Source of the DNA: Betaproteobacteria bacterium
GTDB taxonomy: Bacteria; Pseudomonadota; Gammaproteobacteria; Burkholderiales; Usitatibacteraceae
Direction: 5' to 3'
Length of the DNA stretch: 64,000 nucleotides
Assembly: GCA_016711875.1 (NCBI GenBank)
Contig: JADJSD010000003.1
Location: 682,001-746,000 of the forward strand
Shown: in pieces, positions 41,753 through 49,754 of the stretch
Layout: each line of letters begins with the position of its first letter
Numbering within the stretch: the first letter of the stretch is position 1
Translations under genes and position numbers: made by a program
The notes under the pieces: model-generated
Databases searched by the model: none
What the model was told of the DNA's origin: nothing
The model's input: only the letters and a program-made list of their open reading frames with translations

Positions 41753-42538
41753 CTAATGCGCGACGCCCAGGACCTCGTGCACGCCCCAGATGGTCGCGAT
41801 GCCGAACACGATGAACGCGACCTGGGCCGCGGTCTCGCCCAGCCGGGCGCGCCGGTGCAGGCCGGGAATCAGGTCCGCCACGGCCACGTACAGCATGCTC
41901 GCCGCGGCGATCGCGAGGATGGTCGGGACCCAGGCCTCGGCGACGGACAAGGCGAAATACCCGAGCAAGGCGCCCACGACGCTCGCGAGGCTCGAGAGCG
42001 CGTTCATCGCGAGGGCCCGCGACTTCGAATAGCCCGAGTGGAGCAGGACGAGGAAGTCGCCCACTTCCTGCGGCACCTCGTGCGCGACGATGGCCGCCGC
42101 GGTCACGATGCCGAGCTTCACGTCCGCGACGAAGGCGCCGGCGATGAGCACGCCATCGGTGAAATTGTGGAACGAGTCGCCCAGCACGATCATGAGGCCG
42201 GAGCGCCCCCGGTCTTCGCCGGCGTGGGCATGGCCGGCGTGCTCGCCGGCGTCGACATCGTGATGGTGGTGGTGGCGCCAGAGCAGCAGCTTCTCGAGCA
42301 CGAAGAACCCGAGCAGGCCCGCGAGGATGAGGCCGGCCGTGTGCCCCGGATCCTTCGACTCCTCGAACAGGTGCGGCACGATATCCAGGAAGACGGCGCC
42401 CAGGAGCGCCCCGACCGCATAGCTCACGAGGACGGGCACGAGCCGCGCCTGCACGCGGAACGCGACGAGCGCGGCGAGCAGGACGGACACGAGGCCGCCC
42501 GCGAGGCAGGCGGCGAGGATCCAGGCAAGGACGGTCAT
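41753..42538 (-). CDS. ZIP-family metal transporter
   Basis: 261 residues with about eight membrane helices. The metal-transport helix IV motif is DSFHNFTDGVLIAGAF, followed by HEVPQEVGDFLVL in helix V, both typical of ZIP proteins. A His-rich cytoplasmic loop (WRHHHHHDVDAGEHAGHAHA) lies between helices III and IV. Probable uptake of Zn2+ or another divalent metal into the cytoplasm. The start MTVLAWILAA follows the usual pattern; an upstream in-frame ATG-like start is less likely. No Zur-type site was recognised. Confidence 0.88.
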   Translation of the reverse strand: MTVLAWILAACLAGGLVSVLLAALVAFRVQARLVPVLVSYAVGALLGAVFLDIVPHLFEESKDPGHTAGLILAGLLGFFVLEKLLLWRHHHHHDVDAGEHAGHAHAGEDRGRSGLMIVLGDSFHNFTDGVLIAGAFVADVKLGIVTAAAIVAHEVPQEVGDFLVLLHSGYSKSRALAMNALSSLASVVGALLGYFALSVAEAWVPTILAIAAASMLYVAVADLIPGLHRRARLGETAAQVAFIVFGIATIWGVHEVLGVAH

Positions 42539-42602
42539 CGGGACGGCTTTCGTGCGACTCGGTTGCAACTAGCATAGCAGCCGTGTCAAGCCCGCGCGCC
42601 GC

Positions 42603-43352
42603 CTACCCCGCCGGATCGATCCAGGCGAAGGTGCCCTGGCGGCCGCTGGCCTTCGCGCGGCGATAGGAAAAGAACGCATCGGGCTCGGTAAGCGTGCAAC
42701 GGCCGCCGCCGCTCACGTGCCGCAGGCCGGCCGCGGCCAGGCGCCGGCGCGCGAGGGCGTAGAGATCCGCGAGGTACTTCCCCGTTCCGTGCGGTGCGAA
42801 CGCCCCGCCGGCGCCGGCGTCGGCATCGAGGAAGGCCTCGCGCACTTCCGGCCCGACTTCGAAGGCGCGCGGCCCGATGGCCGCGCCCAGCCAGGCGAAC
42901 GCTTCGGCCGGGTCACCGCCCAGCGCCGAAACGCCGGCCTCGAGAACGCCGGCGGACAGCCCGCGCCAGCCGGCGTGCGCAACCGCCACGCGCTCGCCAT
43001 CGCCGCGGGCCAGCACGACGGGCAGGCAGTCGGCCGTGAGCACGACGGCGACCCTGCCGGGCACGGAGACGGCGGCGGCATCGGCGACCGGCGTTTCGCC
43101 CGCCGCCCACGCATCGAGATTCGCGACGGCGGTGCCGTGTACCTGGCGCATCCAGACGGGATCGCCGGGCAGGTGCCCGCGCACGATCGCCCGGTTGGCC
43201 GCGACGCGAGCCGGATCGTCACCGCTCGAGAGCCCGAGGTTGAGCGAGGCGTATTCGTCCTCGCTCACGCCGCCCGCGCGGGTCGTGGAAAAGGCGCGCA
43301 CGCGCCCGGGCGCGCGCCAATCCGGAACGACCCAGGCGGCCGGGACGCTCAC
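42603..43352 (-). CDS. pgeF: Peptidoglycan editing factor / purine nucleoside phosphorylase-like PgeF (YfiH)
   Basis: 249 residues from a GTG that overlaps the rluD stop (GTGA). Conserved DUF152 blocks are RAFSTTRAGGVSEDEYASLN, MRQVHGTAV, LTADCLPVVL, VAHAGWRGLSAG, LGAAIGPRAFEVGPEV and the C-terminal DAFFSYRR. His and Cys residues in these blocks form the metal site. The family is annotated as laccase-like/polyphenol oxidase, while purine nucleoside phosphorylase activity and a role in peptidoglycan quality have been reported for members. The rluD-pgeF pairing is common in proteobacteria. Confidence 0.9.
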   Translation of the reverse strand: MSVPAAWVVPDWRAPGRVRAFSTTRAGGVSEDEYASLNLGLSSGDDPARVAANRAIVRGHLPGDPVWMRQVHGTAVANLDAWAAGETPVADAAAVSVPGRVAVVLTADCLPVVLARGDGERVAVAHAGWRGLSAGVLEAGVSALGGDPAEAFAWLGAAIGPRAFEVGPEVREAFLDADAGAGGAFAPHGTGKYLADLYALARRRLAAAGLRHVSGGGRCTLTEPDAFFSYRRAKASGRQGTFAWIDPAG

Positions 43353-44305
43353 GCGGGGGCCTTTGCGAGGCTCGCGAGCAGCGCCTCGAAATCCGCGGGC
43401 GGCGGGGCCTCGAAACGCACCAGGGCGCCCGTCGCGGGATGCACGAACGCGAGCTTCCAGGCGTGCAACGCCTGGCGCTCGAGGCGGCTCGCCCCCTTGC
43501 CGCCATAGACGGGGTCTCCCTCGAGCGGATGGCCGATCCTGGCCAGGTGCACCCGGATCTGGTGGGTGCGGCCCGTTTCGAGATCGCACTCGAGGAGCGT
43601 GTGGGCCGCGAAGCGCTTCACCGGCCGGTAGTGCGTCACGGCGGGCTTGCCGCCTGGCACCACGGCCATTCGCGTGCGTTGCGTGGGATGCCGGCCGATC
43701 GGCGCGTCGACGGTGCCCGCCGCCGCGACCACGCCACGCGCCACCGCGAGGTAGGTGCGCTTCACGGTGCGGGCCTGGAGCTGGCGCACGAGGTCCTGCA
43801 TCGCCGCCTCGGTCTTCGCCACGACGAGCAGCCCGCTCGTTTCCTTGTCCAGCCGGTGGACGATGCCCGCGCGGGGCAGGTGCTTCAAGGCCGGCACGCG
43901 GTGCAGCAGCGCATTGAGCATCGTGCCCGCCCAGTTGCCGCTGCCCGGGTGCACGACGAGCCCGGCCGGCTTCGCGACGACGAGGACCGCGTCGTCCTCG
44001 TGCTTCACGTCCAGGTCGATGGCTTCGGGCCGGAACGCGACTTCCTCGGGGCGCGGGGTGAGCGTCACCTCGATCCGCTCGCCGCCGCGAAGGCGCCGGG
44101 CGGCCCGTCCCGGCTCGCCGTCCACGAGAACCCCGCCCTCCTCCACCAGGCGCGTGAGACGGCTTCGCGACTCGGCCGGCAGCAACCGGGCGAGCGCCTG
44201 GTCGAGCCGCAGGCCCGCGAGCGCCTCCCCCGCCTCGAACGCGTGCCGGGGAGCGGCCGCTTGCGCGCGGGTATAATCCGGGGTTCCACCGACGGACTTC
44301 ACCAT
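43349..44305 (-). CDS. rluD: 23S rRNA pseudouridine synthase RluD
   Basis: 318 residues. An N-terminal S4 domain (LRLDQALARLLPAESRSRLT) precedes the RluA-family catalytic domain with GIVHRLDKETSGLLVVAKT (catalytic Asp). TYLAVARGVV and ETGRTHQIRVHLARIGHP follow. It makes the pseudouridines of 23S rRNA helix 69 in E. coli. The ATG start overlaps the divergent bamD start codon, and the rluD N-terminal codons contain the bamD -10 box, so a later start is possible. Confidence 0.9.
   Translation of the reverse strand: MVKSVGGTPDYTRAQAAAPRHAFEAGEALAGLRLDQALARLLPAESRSRLTRLVEEGGVLVDGEPGRAARRLRGGERIEVTLTPRPEEVAFRPEAIDLDVKHEDDAVLVVAKPAGLVVHPGSGNWAGTMLNALLHRVPALKHLPRAGIVHRLDKETSGLLVVAKTEAAMQDLVRQLQARTVKRTYLAVARGVVAAAGTVDAPIGRHPTQRTRMAVVPGGKPAVTHYRPVKRFAAHTLLECDLETGRTHQIRVHLARIGHPLEGDPVYGGKGASRLERQALHAWKLAFVHPATGALVRFEAPPPADFEALLASLAKAPA
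44272..44277 (+). promoter_or_regulatory. Candidate -10 element of bamD
   Basis: TATAAT in GGGTATAATCCGG, 26 nt before the bamD ATG and inside the first codons assigned to rluD. No convincing -35 hexamer is seen at 16-18 nt. Confidence 0.45.
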
Positions 44306-45113
44306 GAACCGAAGTGTAGCGGCACTCCTCGCCTTCACGCTCTGTCTCTTCCTCGCCGGCTGCGGCACCTTCGGCAGCCCGAAGGACGACAAGAAGACCT
44401 GGACCGCCGAACAGTGGTACCGCGCGGCCAAGGACGAGCTCGACGCGGGCAACTGGCAGGCCGCCGTGAAGTTCTACGAGCAGCTCGAGTCGCGCTTCCC
44501 GTACGGCAAGTTCGCCCAGCAGGCGCAGCTCGACTCCGCCTACGCCCTGTACAAGGAAGGCGAGACGGCACAGGCGGTCACCACGCTCGATCGCTTCATC
44601 AAGGCCTACCCGAACCACCAGGCCCTCGACTACGCGCTCTACCTGAAGGCGCTCGCCAATTTCAAGGAAGACCTGGGGCCCCTCGCGACCTACCTCGCCC
44701 GCCAGGACCTCGCGGACCGCGACCCCAAGGCCGCACGCGAGTCCTTCGAGATCTTCAAGGAACTCATCACGCGCTTCCCGGAAAGCCGCTACGCGGACGA
44801 TTCGCGCCGGCGCATGGAATACCTCGTCGACGCCCTGGCCCGCAACGAGCTGAACGTCGCGAGCTACTACCTGCGGCGCGGCGCCTGGCTGGCCGCGGCC
44901 AACCGGGCCCAGGGCGTGGTCACGCGCTTCCCGAACGCGCCCTCGCGCCGGCAGGCCCTCGACGTGATGGTCGAGGCCTACGACCGCATGGGCATGGTCG
45001 AACTGCGCGACGACGCGAAGAAGGTCCTCGCGAAGAACTACCCCGGCGACCGGATGGGCGAGGCCGGCAGCAACCGCGCGAAGAGCGGCTTCCTCGGCTG
45101 GCCCTGGTGGTAG
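44304..45113 (+). CDS. bamD: Outer-membrane assembly lipoprotein BamD
   Basis: 269 residues. Lipoprotein signal with lipobox FLAGC (Cys20). Five TPR-like repeats follow, including WYRAAKDELDAGNWQAAVKF, YEQLESRFPYGKFAQQA and IKAYPNHQALDYALYLKALA. BamD is the essential lipoprotein partner of BamA in beta-barrel insertion. The divergent rluD-bamD arrangement is widespread in proteobacteria. The length is normal. Confidence 0.93.
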   Translation: MNRSVAALLAFTLCLFLAGCGTFGSPKDDKKTWTAEQWYRAAKDELDAGNWQAAVKFYEQLESRFPYGKFAQQAQLDSAYALYKEGETAQAVTTLDRFIKAYPNHQALDYALYLKALANFKEDLGPLATYLARQDLADRDPKAARESFEIFKELITRFPESRYADDSRRRMEYLVDALARNELNVASYYLRRGAWLAAANRAQGVVTRFPNAPSRRQALDVMVEAYDRMGMVELRDDAKKVLAKNYPGDRMGEAGSNRAKSGFLGWPWW

Positions 45114-45117
45114 GCCG

Positions 45118-47173
45118 CTAGCTCCCGGCCAGGGCCGCGAGCAGCTCCGCCTGCGCGGAGCGCTTCTTGCCGCGCCCGCGCTTCCTTCTCTCGTACGTCC
45201 CGTCGGGGCGCATCTCCCAGGCCTGCGTGTTGTCGTCCAGGTAGGGCTTGAGCCCCTCGCGCACGACGCGGCGGGCGAGCTTCGCATCGGCCACCGGGAA
45301 GCACAGCTCGATGCGCCGGAAGAAGTTGCGGTCCATCCAGTCCGCACTCGACAGGAAGACGCGCTCCTCGCCGCCGTTGGCGAAGTGGAAGATGCGCGTG
45401 TGCTCGAGGAATCGCCCGACGATGGAGCGCACCCGGATGTTCTCCGAAAGCTTCGGCACCCCCGGCCGCAGGGCGCACACCCCGCGCACGAGGAGATCCA
45501 CCTTCACCCCGGCCTGCGAGGCGCGGTAGAGCGCCTCGATCACCTGGGGCTCGAGCAGCGCGTTCATCTTGGCCGTGATGCGCGCCGGGCGGCCCGCCTT
45601 CGCGTGCCGGGTCTCGCCCTCGATCGCCTCGAGCACCTTGCCGTGCAGCGTGAAGGGCGCCTGCCACACGCGGCGCAGTTTCGAGGACTTGCCCAGGCCC
45701 GTGAGCTGCTGGAAGACCTCGTTCACGTCCATGCAGACGTTCTCGTCCGCGGTGAGCAGGTCGAAATCGGTGTACAGGCGCGCGGTGCGCGGGTGGTAGT
45801 TGCCGGTGCCCAGGTGCACGTAGCGGGCGAGGCGGCCCTCCTCGCGTCGCACCACCAGGACCATCTTCGCGTGGGTCTTGTGGCCGACGACGCCGTACAC
45901 CACGTGGGCGCCGACCTCCTCGAGCTTGGCCGCCCAGTTGATGTTGGCCTTCCTCGTCGAAGCGCGCCATGAGCTCGACGACGACCGTCACCTCCTTGCC
46001 GGCCCGCGCCGCGTCGATGAGGGTCTGCATGATCACCGAGTCGGTGCCCGTGCGGTAGACCGTCTGCTTGATCGCGACCACCTGCGGGTCGCGCGCCGCC
46101 TCGCGGATGAAGTCGATCACCGGCGCGAAGGACTGGAACGGGCGGTGCAGCAGCACGTCCTCCTTGCGAAGCGTCTCGAAGATGTCCTTGGACTTCGCGA
46201 GGGACTTCGGCAGCCCCGGCAGGAAGGGCTTGAACTTGAGGTCCGGGCGGTCCACCTGGTCCGGCACGCTCATGAGGCGCACGAGGTTCACCGGGCCGTT
46301 CACTCGGTAGAGGTCGACCGGTTCCAGCCCGAACTGCTCGAGCAGGAACGTGACCATCGCCTCGGTCATCGTGTCGTCCACCTCCAGGCGGACGGCGTCG
46401 CCGAAATGGCGCTGCGGCAGCTCGCCCTGCAGCGCCTTCTTGAGGTCCTTCACCTCCTCTTCCTCGACGAAGAGGTCGGAGTTGCGCGTGAGGCGGAACT
46501 GGTGGCACCCCGTCACGTTCATGCCCGAGAAGAGCTCGCCCACGTGCTGGTGCAGGATCGAGGTGAGGAAGACGAAGTCCGCGTCGCCGCCGGCCACGCC
46601 CTTGGGCAGGCGGATCACGCGCGGCAGCACGCGCGGCGCCTGCACGATGGCCACGCGCGAATCGCGCCCGAAGGCGTCGCGCCCGTCGAGTTCGACGGCG
46701 AAATTCAGGCTCTTGTTGAAGACGCGCGGGAACGGGTGGGAGGGATCGAGCCCGATCGGCGTGAGCACCGGCATCATCTCGCGGAAGTAGAAGTCCTTCA
46801 CCCATTCCTGCTGCGCGGGCGTCCATTCGGCGCGGCGCAGGAACCGGATGCCGGCCTTCGCGAGCGAGGGCAGGATCTCGTCGTTGAGCAACTGGTACTG
46901 GCGGTCGACCAGGAAGTGCGCGACGGCCGCCACGTGCGTGAACACCTCGCGCGGCAGCATGCCGTCGGGATCGGGCGCGCCGGCGCCGAGTTTCAACTGC
47001 TCCTTCACGCCCGCCAGGCGGATCTCGAAGAACTCGTCGAGGTTGGAGGAGACGATGCACAGGAAGCGCAGGCGCTCGAGCAGGGGCGTCGCGCGGTCCT
47101 CCGCCTGGGCCAGCACGCGTCGGTTGAACTCCAGCGACTGGAGCTCGCGGTTCAGGAAATGCTCGGGGATCAT
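45118..47173 (-). CDS. ppk1: Polyphosphate kinase Ppk1, reading frame broken
   Basis: The N-terminal part (MIPEHFLNRELQSLEFNRRV, SSNLDEFFEIRLAG, TVYRTGTDSVI, ELMARFDEE) and the C-terminal part (VVYGVVGHKTHAKMVLVVRR with the phospho-His, YVHLGTGNYHPRTARLYTDF, FLSSADWMDRNFFRR) lie in different frames. They join if one base is removed near 45947-45954, restoring ARFDEEANINWAAKLEEVGA. About 685 residues result, the usual length. It makes polyphosphate from ATP. The start at 47173 fits the PHO-box-derived transcription start better than the ATG at 47215. Confidence 0.88.
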
Positions 47174-47232
47174 GCGGGTCGCCCGTGCGGGCTCGAATTT
47201 GGGGATCCTGCCCATGAGACTAGGGCATCCGC

Positions 47233-47250
47233 GTGACGGTTTCGTGACGG
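47233..47250 (-). promoter_or_regulatory. Candidate PHO box between ppk1 and ppx
   Basis: On the minus strand, CCGTCAC-GAAA-CCGTCAC: two 7-nt direct repeats with a 4-nt A-rich spacer, the geometry of PhoB sites (CTGTCAT-n4-CTGTCAT). It lies 60 nt upstream of the ppk1 start at 47173, with TAGTCT at the right distance to be a -10. Control of polyphosphate genes by PhoB is known in several proteobacteria. Confidence 0.45.
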
Positions 47251-47340
47251 GGAGAGGACGCGGGAGCGCCGATCTTCTGTGCCATACTCGACGTCGATCC
47301 TTGTGCGGCGCCGCTTCAGGCAGGCGCGCCGCGACGCTCC

Positions 47341-48828
47341 ATGGAATATACCACCCTCGCCGCGGTCGACCTCGGCTCCAACAGCTTCCACCTGGCCATC
47401 GGCCGGGTCGTCGACGACCAGATCTACCCGCTCGACTCGATCAAGGAGGCCGTCCGGCTGGGCCTGGGCCTCACCGCCGACAAGCGCCTGGACGCCGCCA
47501 CGCAGGAACGCGCCCTCGCCACGCTCAAGCGGTTCGGCGAGCGGCTGGCCGGCATGCCACCGGAATCGGTGCGCGTGGTCGGGACGAACGCGCTGCGCGT
47601 GGCGAAGAACGCGCGCGACTTCATCGAGGCGGCCGAGGCCGCTCTCGGCTTCCCCATCGAGATCATCGCCGGCCGCGAGGAGGCGCGACTCATCTACTCG
47701 GGCGTCGTGCACTCGATGCCGCTCACGGACAAGAACCGCCTGGTGATCGACATCGGCGGCGGCTCGACGGAGTTCATCATCGGCGTGAAATTGAAGCCGA
47801 AGGTGATGGAAAGCCTCTACATGGGCTGCGTGAGCTACACCCAGCGCTACTTTCCGGGCGGGCGCATCGACAAGAAATCGTGGAAGGCCGCCGAGTTCGC
47901 CGCGCGCGAGCAGGTGCAGCCGATCGTCGCGCGCTTCCAGAAGACGGGCTGGAAGGAGGCTGTCGCCTCCTCGGGCAGCGCGCGCGCCCTCTCGGAAGCC
48001 ATGGTGGCCTCCGGTGTCGCCGGGCGCGGCATCAGCGCCGAGGGCCTCGCGTGGCTGCGGGAGCAGGCGCTCGCGGCCGGCGAACTCTCGCGCCTGTCGC
48101 TGCCGGGGCTCAAGGACGAGCGGCTGCCCGTGTTCCTGGGCGGGCTCGCGATCATGCACGGCATCTTCGCGGAGCTGGAGATCGAGAAGATGGCCCTCGC
48201 CGAAGGGGCCCTGCGCCAGGGCGTCCTCTGGGATCTCCTGGGCCGCGTGCACCACCGCGACATCCGCGAGGTGACGGTGGACCAGTTCGTGCGCCGCTAC
48301 CACGTGGACCTGCTGCAGTCCCAGCGCGTCGCGGCGCTCGCCGCGAAGCTGCTCGCGAACCTGGACCCGGCCAAGGGCGAGAAGGGCTTCCTCGCGCAGA
48401 GCTTCCTCGCCTGGGCCGCGAGATTGCACGAGATCGGCATCTCGATCGCGCAGGGCGCCTACCACAAGCATTCGGCCTACATCCTCGCGAACGCGGACAT
48501 GCCGGGCTTCTCGCGGCCGGAGCAGTCGCGCCTCGCGAACCTCGTCCTCTCGCAGCGGGGCAAGCTCGCGAAGATGCGCGATGCCTTCGCCCGCGACCCG
48601 GAACTCGCCTCGCTCGCCTTTTGCCTTCGCGTCGCCGTCATCCTGCACCGGAGCCGGCGCAACCTGAAGCTGCCGCCGCTGGGCGCGGCGCGGCGAGGCC
48701 GCGAGCTGCGCCTTTCGCTCGGCCGCGGCTGGCTGGAGGATCACGGCCTGGTCGCCATCGCCCTGGAAGCCGAACGCGGCGAATGGGAGTCGGTCGGGCT
48801 TTCGTTCGAGCTGGCCGAGGCCCTGTAG
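47341..48828 (+). CDS. ppx: Exopolyphosphatase / Ppx-GppA phosphatase
   Basis: 495 residues. N-terminal actin-like Ppx/GppA domain: AAVDLGSNSFHLAIGRV (phosphate loop 1), RVVGTNALRVAKN, AGREEARLIYSGV and DIGGGSTEFIIG (loop 2). A C-terminal HD-like helical region (FLAWAARLHEIGISIAQGAY, HKHSAYIL) matches the long proteobacterial form. It hydrolyses polyphosphate and possibly pppGpp; relA is in the same window. It is divergent from ppk1, sharing the 167-nt promoter region. Confidence 0.92.
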   Translation: MEYTTLAAVDLGSNSFHLAIGRVVDDQIYPLDSIKEAVRLGLGLTADKRLDAATQERALATLKRFGERLAGMPPESVRVVGTNALRVAKNARDFIEAAEAALGFPIEIIAGREEARLIYSGVVHSMPLTDKNRLVIDIGGGSTEFIIGVKLKPKVMESLYMGCVSYTQRYFPGGRIDKKSWKAAEFAAREQVQPIVARFQKTGWKEAVASSGSARALSEAMVASGVAGRGISAEGLAWLREQALAAGELSRLSLPGLKDERLPVFLGGLAIMHGIFAELEIEKMALAEGALRQGVLWDLLGRVHHRDIREVTVDQFVRRYHVDLLQSQRVAALAAKLLANLDPAKGEKGFLAQSFLAWAARLHEIGISIAQGAYHKHSAYILANADMPGFSRPEQSRLANLVLSQRGKLAKMRDAFARDPELASLAFCLRVAVILHRSRRNLKLPPLGAARRGRELRLSLGRGWLEDHGLVAIALEAERGEWESVGLSFELAEAL

Positions 48829-49752
48829 TCAGTCCACCGCAGCCGCGGGCGGCACGCGCCGCCCCCGCGCCGTGAGCGCGATGCCCGCGAGGATCAGCGC
48901 GATCCCGGACAGGTGGAAGAGCATCAGCCGCTCGCCCAGGAAGAGCCAGGCCAGGAGGCTTCCGAAGGCCGGCATGAGGTGCACGAAGATGCCCGCGACG
49001 TTGGGTCCGACCTCGGCCACGCCGCGGTTCCAGAAGACGTAGCCCACGAACGACGGGAAGATTCCGATGTAGAGCAGCCCGGCGATCGCCCCGGGCGTGG
49101 GATCGACGTGGCCGCCCAGGAAGACGAGCTCGATCGCGGCGAGCGGCGCGAGGAGCAGCACGCCCACCGTGCCGCAGCACGCGAGGAGCACGAGACCGGG
49201 AAGCTCCGCGGGCTTCGCGCGCAGGTACACGGTGTAGACCGCCCAGAAGATCATGCCCGCGAGCACGATGAGATCGCCGCGGTTGAGGGAGAAGTCCGCG
49301 AGCACCGACGCGTCGCCGCGCGTGAGGACGGTGAGGACGCCCGCGAGCGAAAGCACCACCCCGAGCGCCTGCACGCGCGTGATGGTGTCGCGGTACACCA
49401 CCCACCCGCAGACGATGATCATGACCGGGATGGCGCTGTTCAGGATCACGCCGTTGGTGGCGGTGGTGTACGCGAGGCCCACGTAGGCGAACGCGTTGTG
49501 CAGGCCCGTGCCCCAGAACCCGAGCCAGGCGATCGTCTTCCAGTGGCGCTTCACCGCGGGCCAGTGCGCCCGGATCGACGGCAACGCGAAGGGCAACATC
49601 GCCGCGAGCGCGACGCACCAGCGGATGAAAGTGAGCGCCAGGGGCGAGACGGTGCCCACCATCGCCTTGCCGATCACCCAGTTGAGCGACCAGAAGAGCG
49701 AGCACAGCGTGAGAAGCAGGTACGGTGAGGCGAGCCCCGTCGAGACCGGCAC
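48829..49752 (-). CDS. EamA/DMT-family membrane exporter
   Basis: 307 residues from a GTG 2 nt after the ybbP stop. Ten membrane helices arranged as two EamA repeats (ALTFIRWCVALAAMLPFALP in the first; GLLYIGIFPSFVGYVFWNRG in the second). The family exports amino acids or metabolites; the substrate is unknown. The stop lies directly against the convergent ppx stop. It is the third gene of a ybbA-ybbP-eamA unit. Confidence 0.85.
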   Translation of the reverse strand: MPVSTGLASPYLLLTLCSLFWSLNWVIGKAMVGTVSPLALTFIRWCVALAAMLPFALPSIRAHWPAVKRHWKTIAWLGFWGTGLHNAFAYVGLAYTTATNGVILNSAIPVMIIVCGWVVYRDTITRVQALGVVLSLAGVLTVLTRGDASVLADFSLNRGDLIVLAGMIFWAVYTVYLRAKPAELPGLVLLACCGTVGVLLLAPLAAIELVFLGGHVDPTPGAIAGLLYIGIFPSFVGYVFWNRGVAEVGPNVAGIFVHLMPAFGSLLAWLFLGERLMLFHLSGIALILAGIALTARGRRVPPAAAVD

Positions 49753-49754
49753 GT

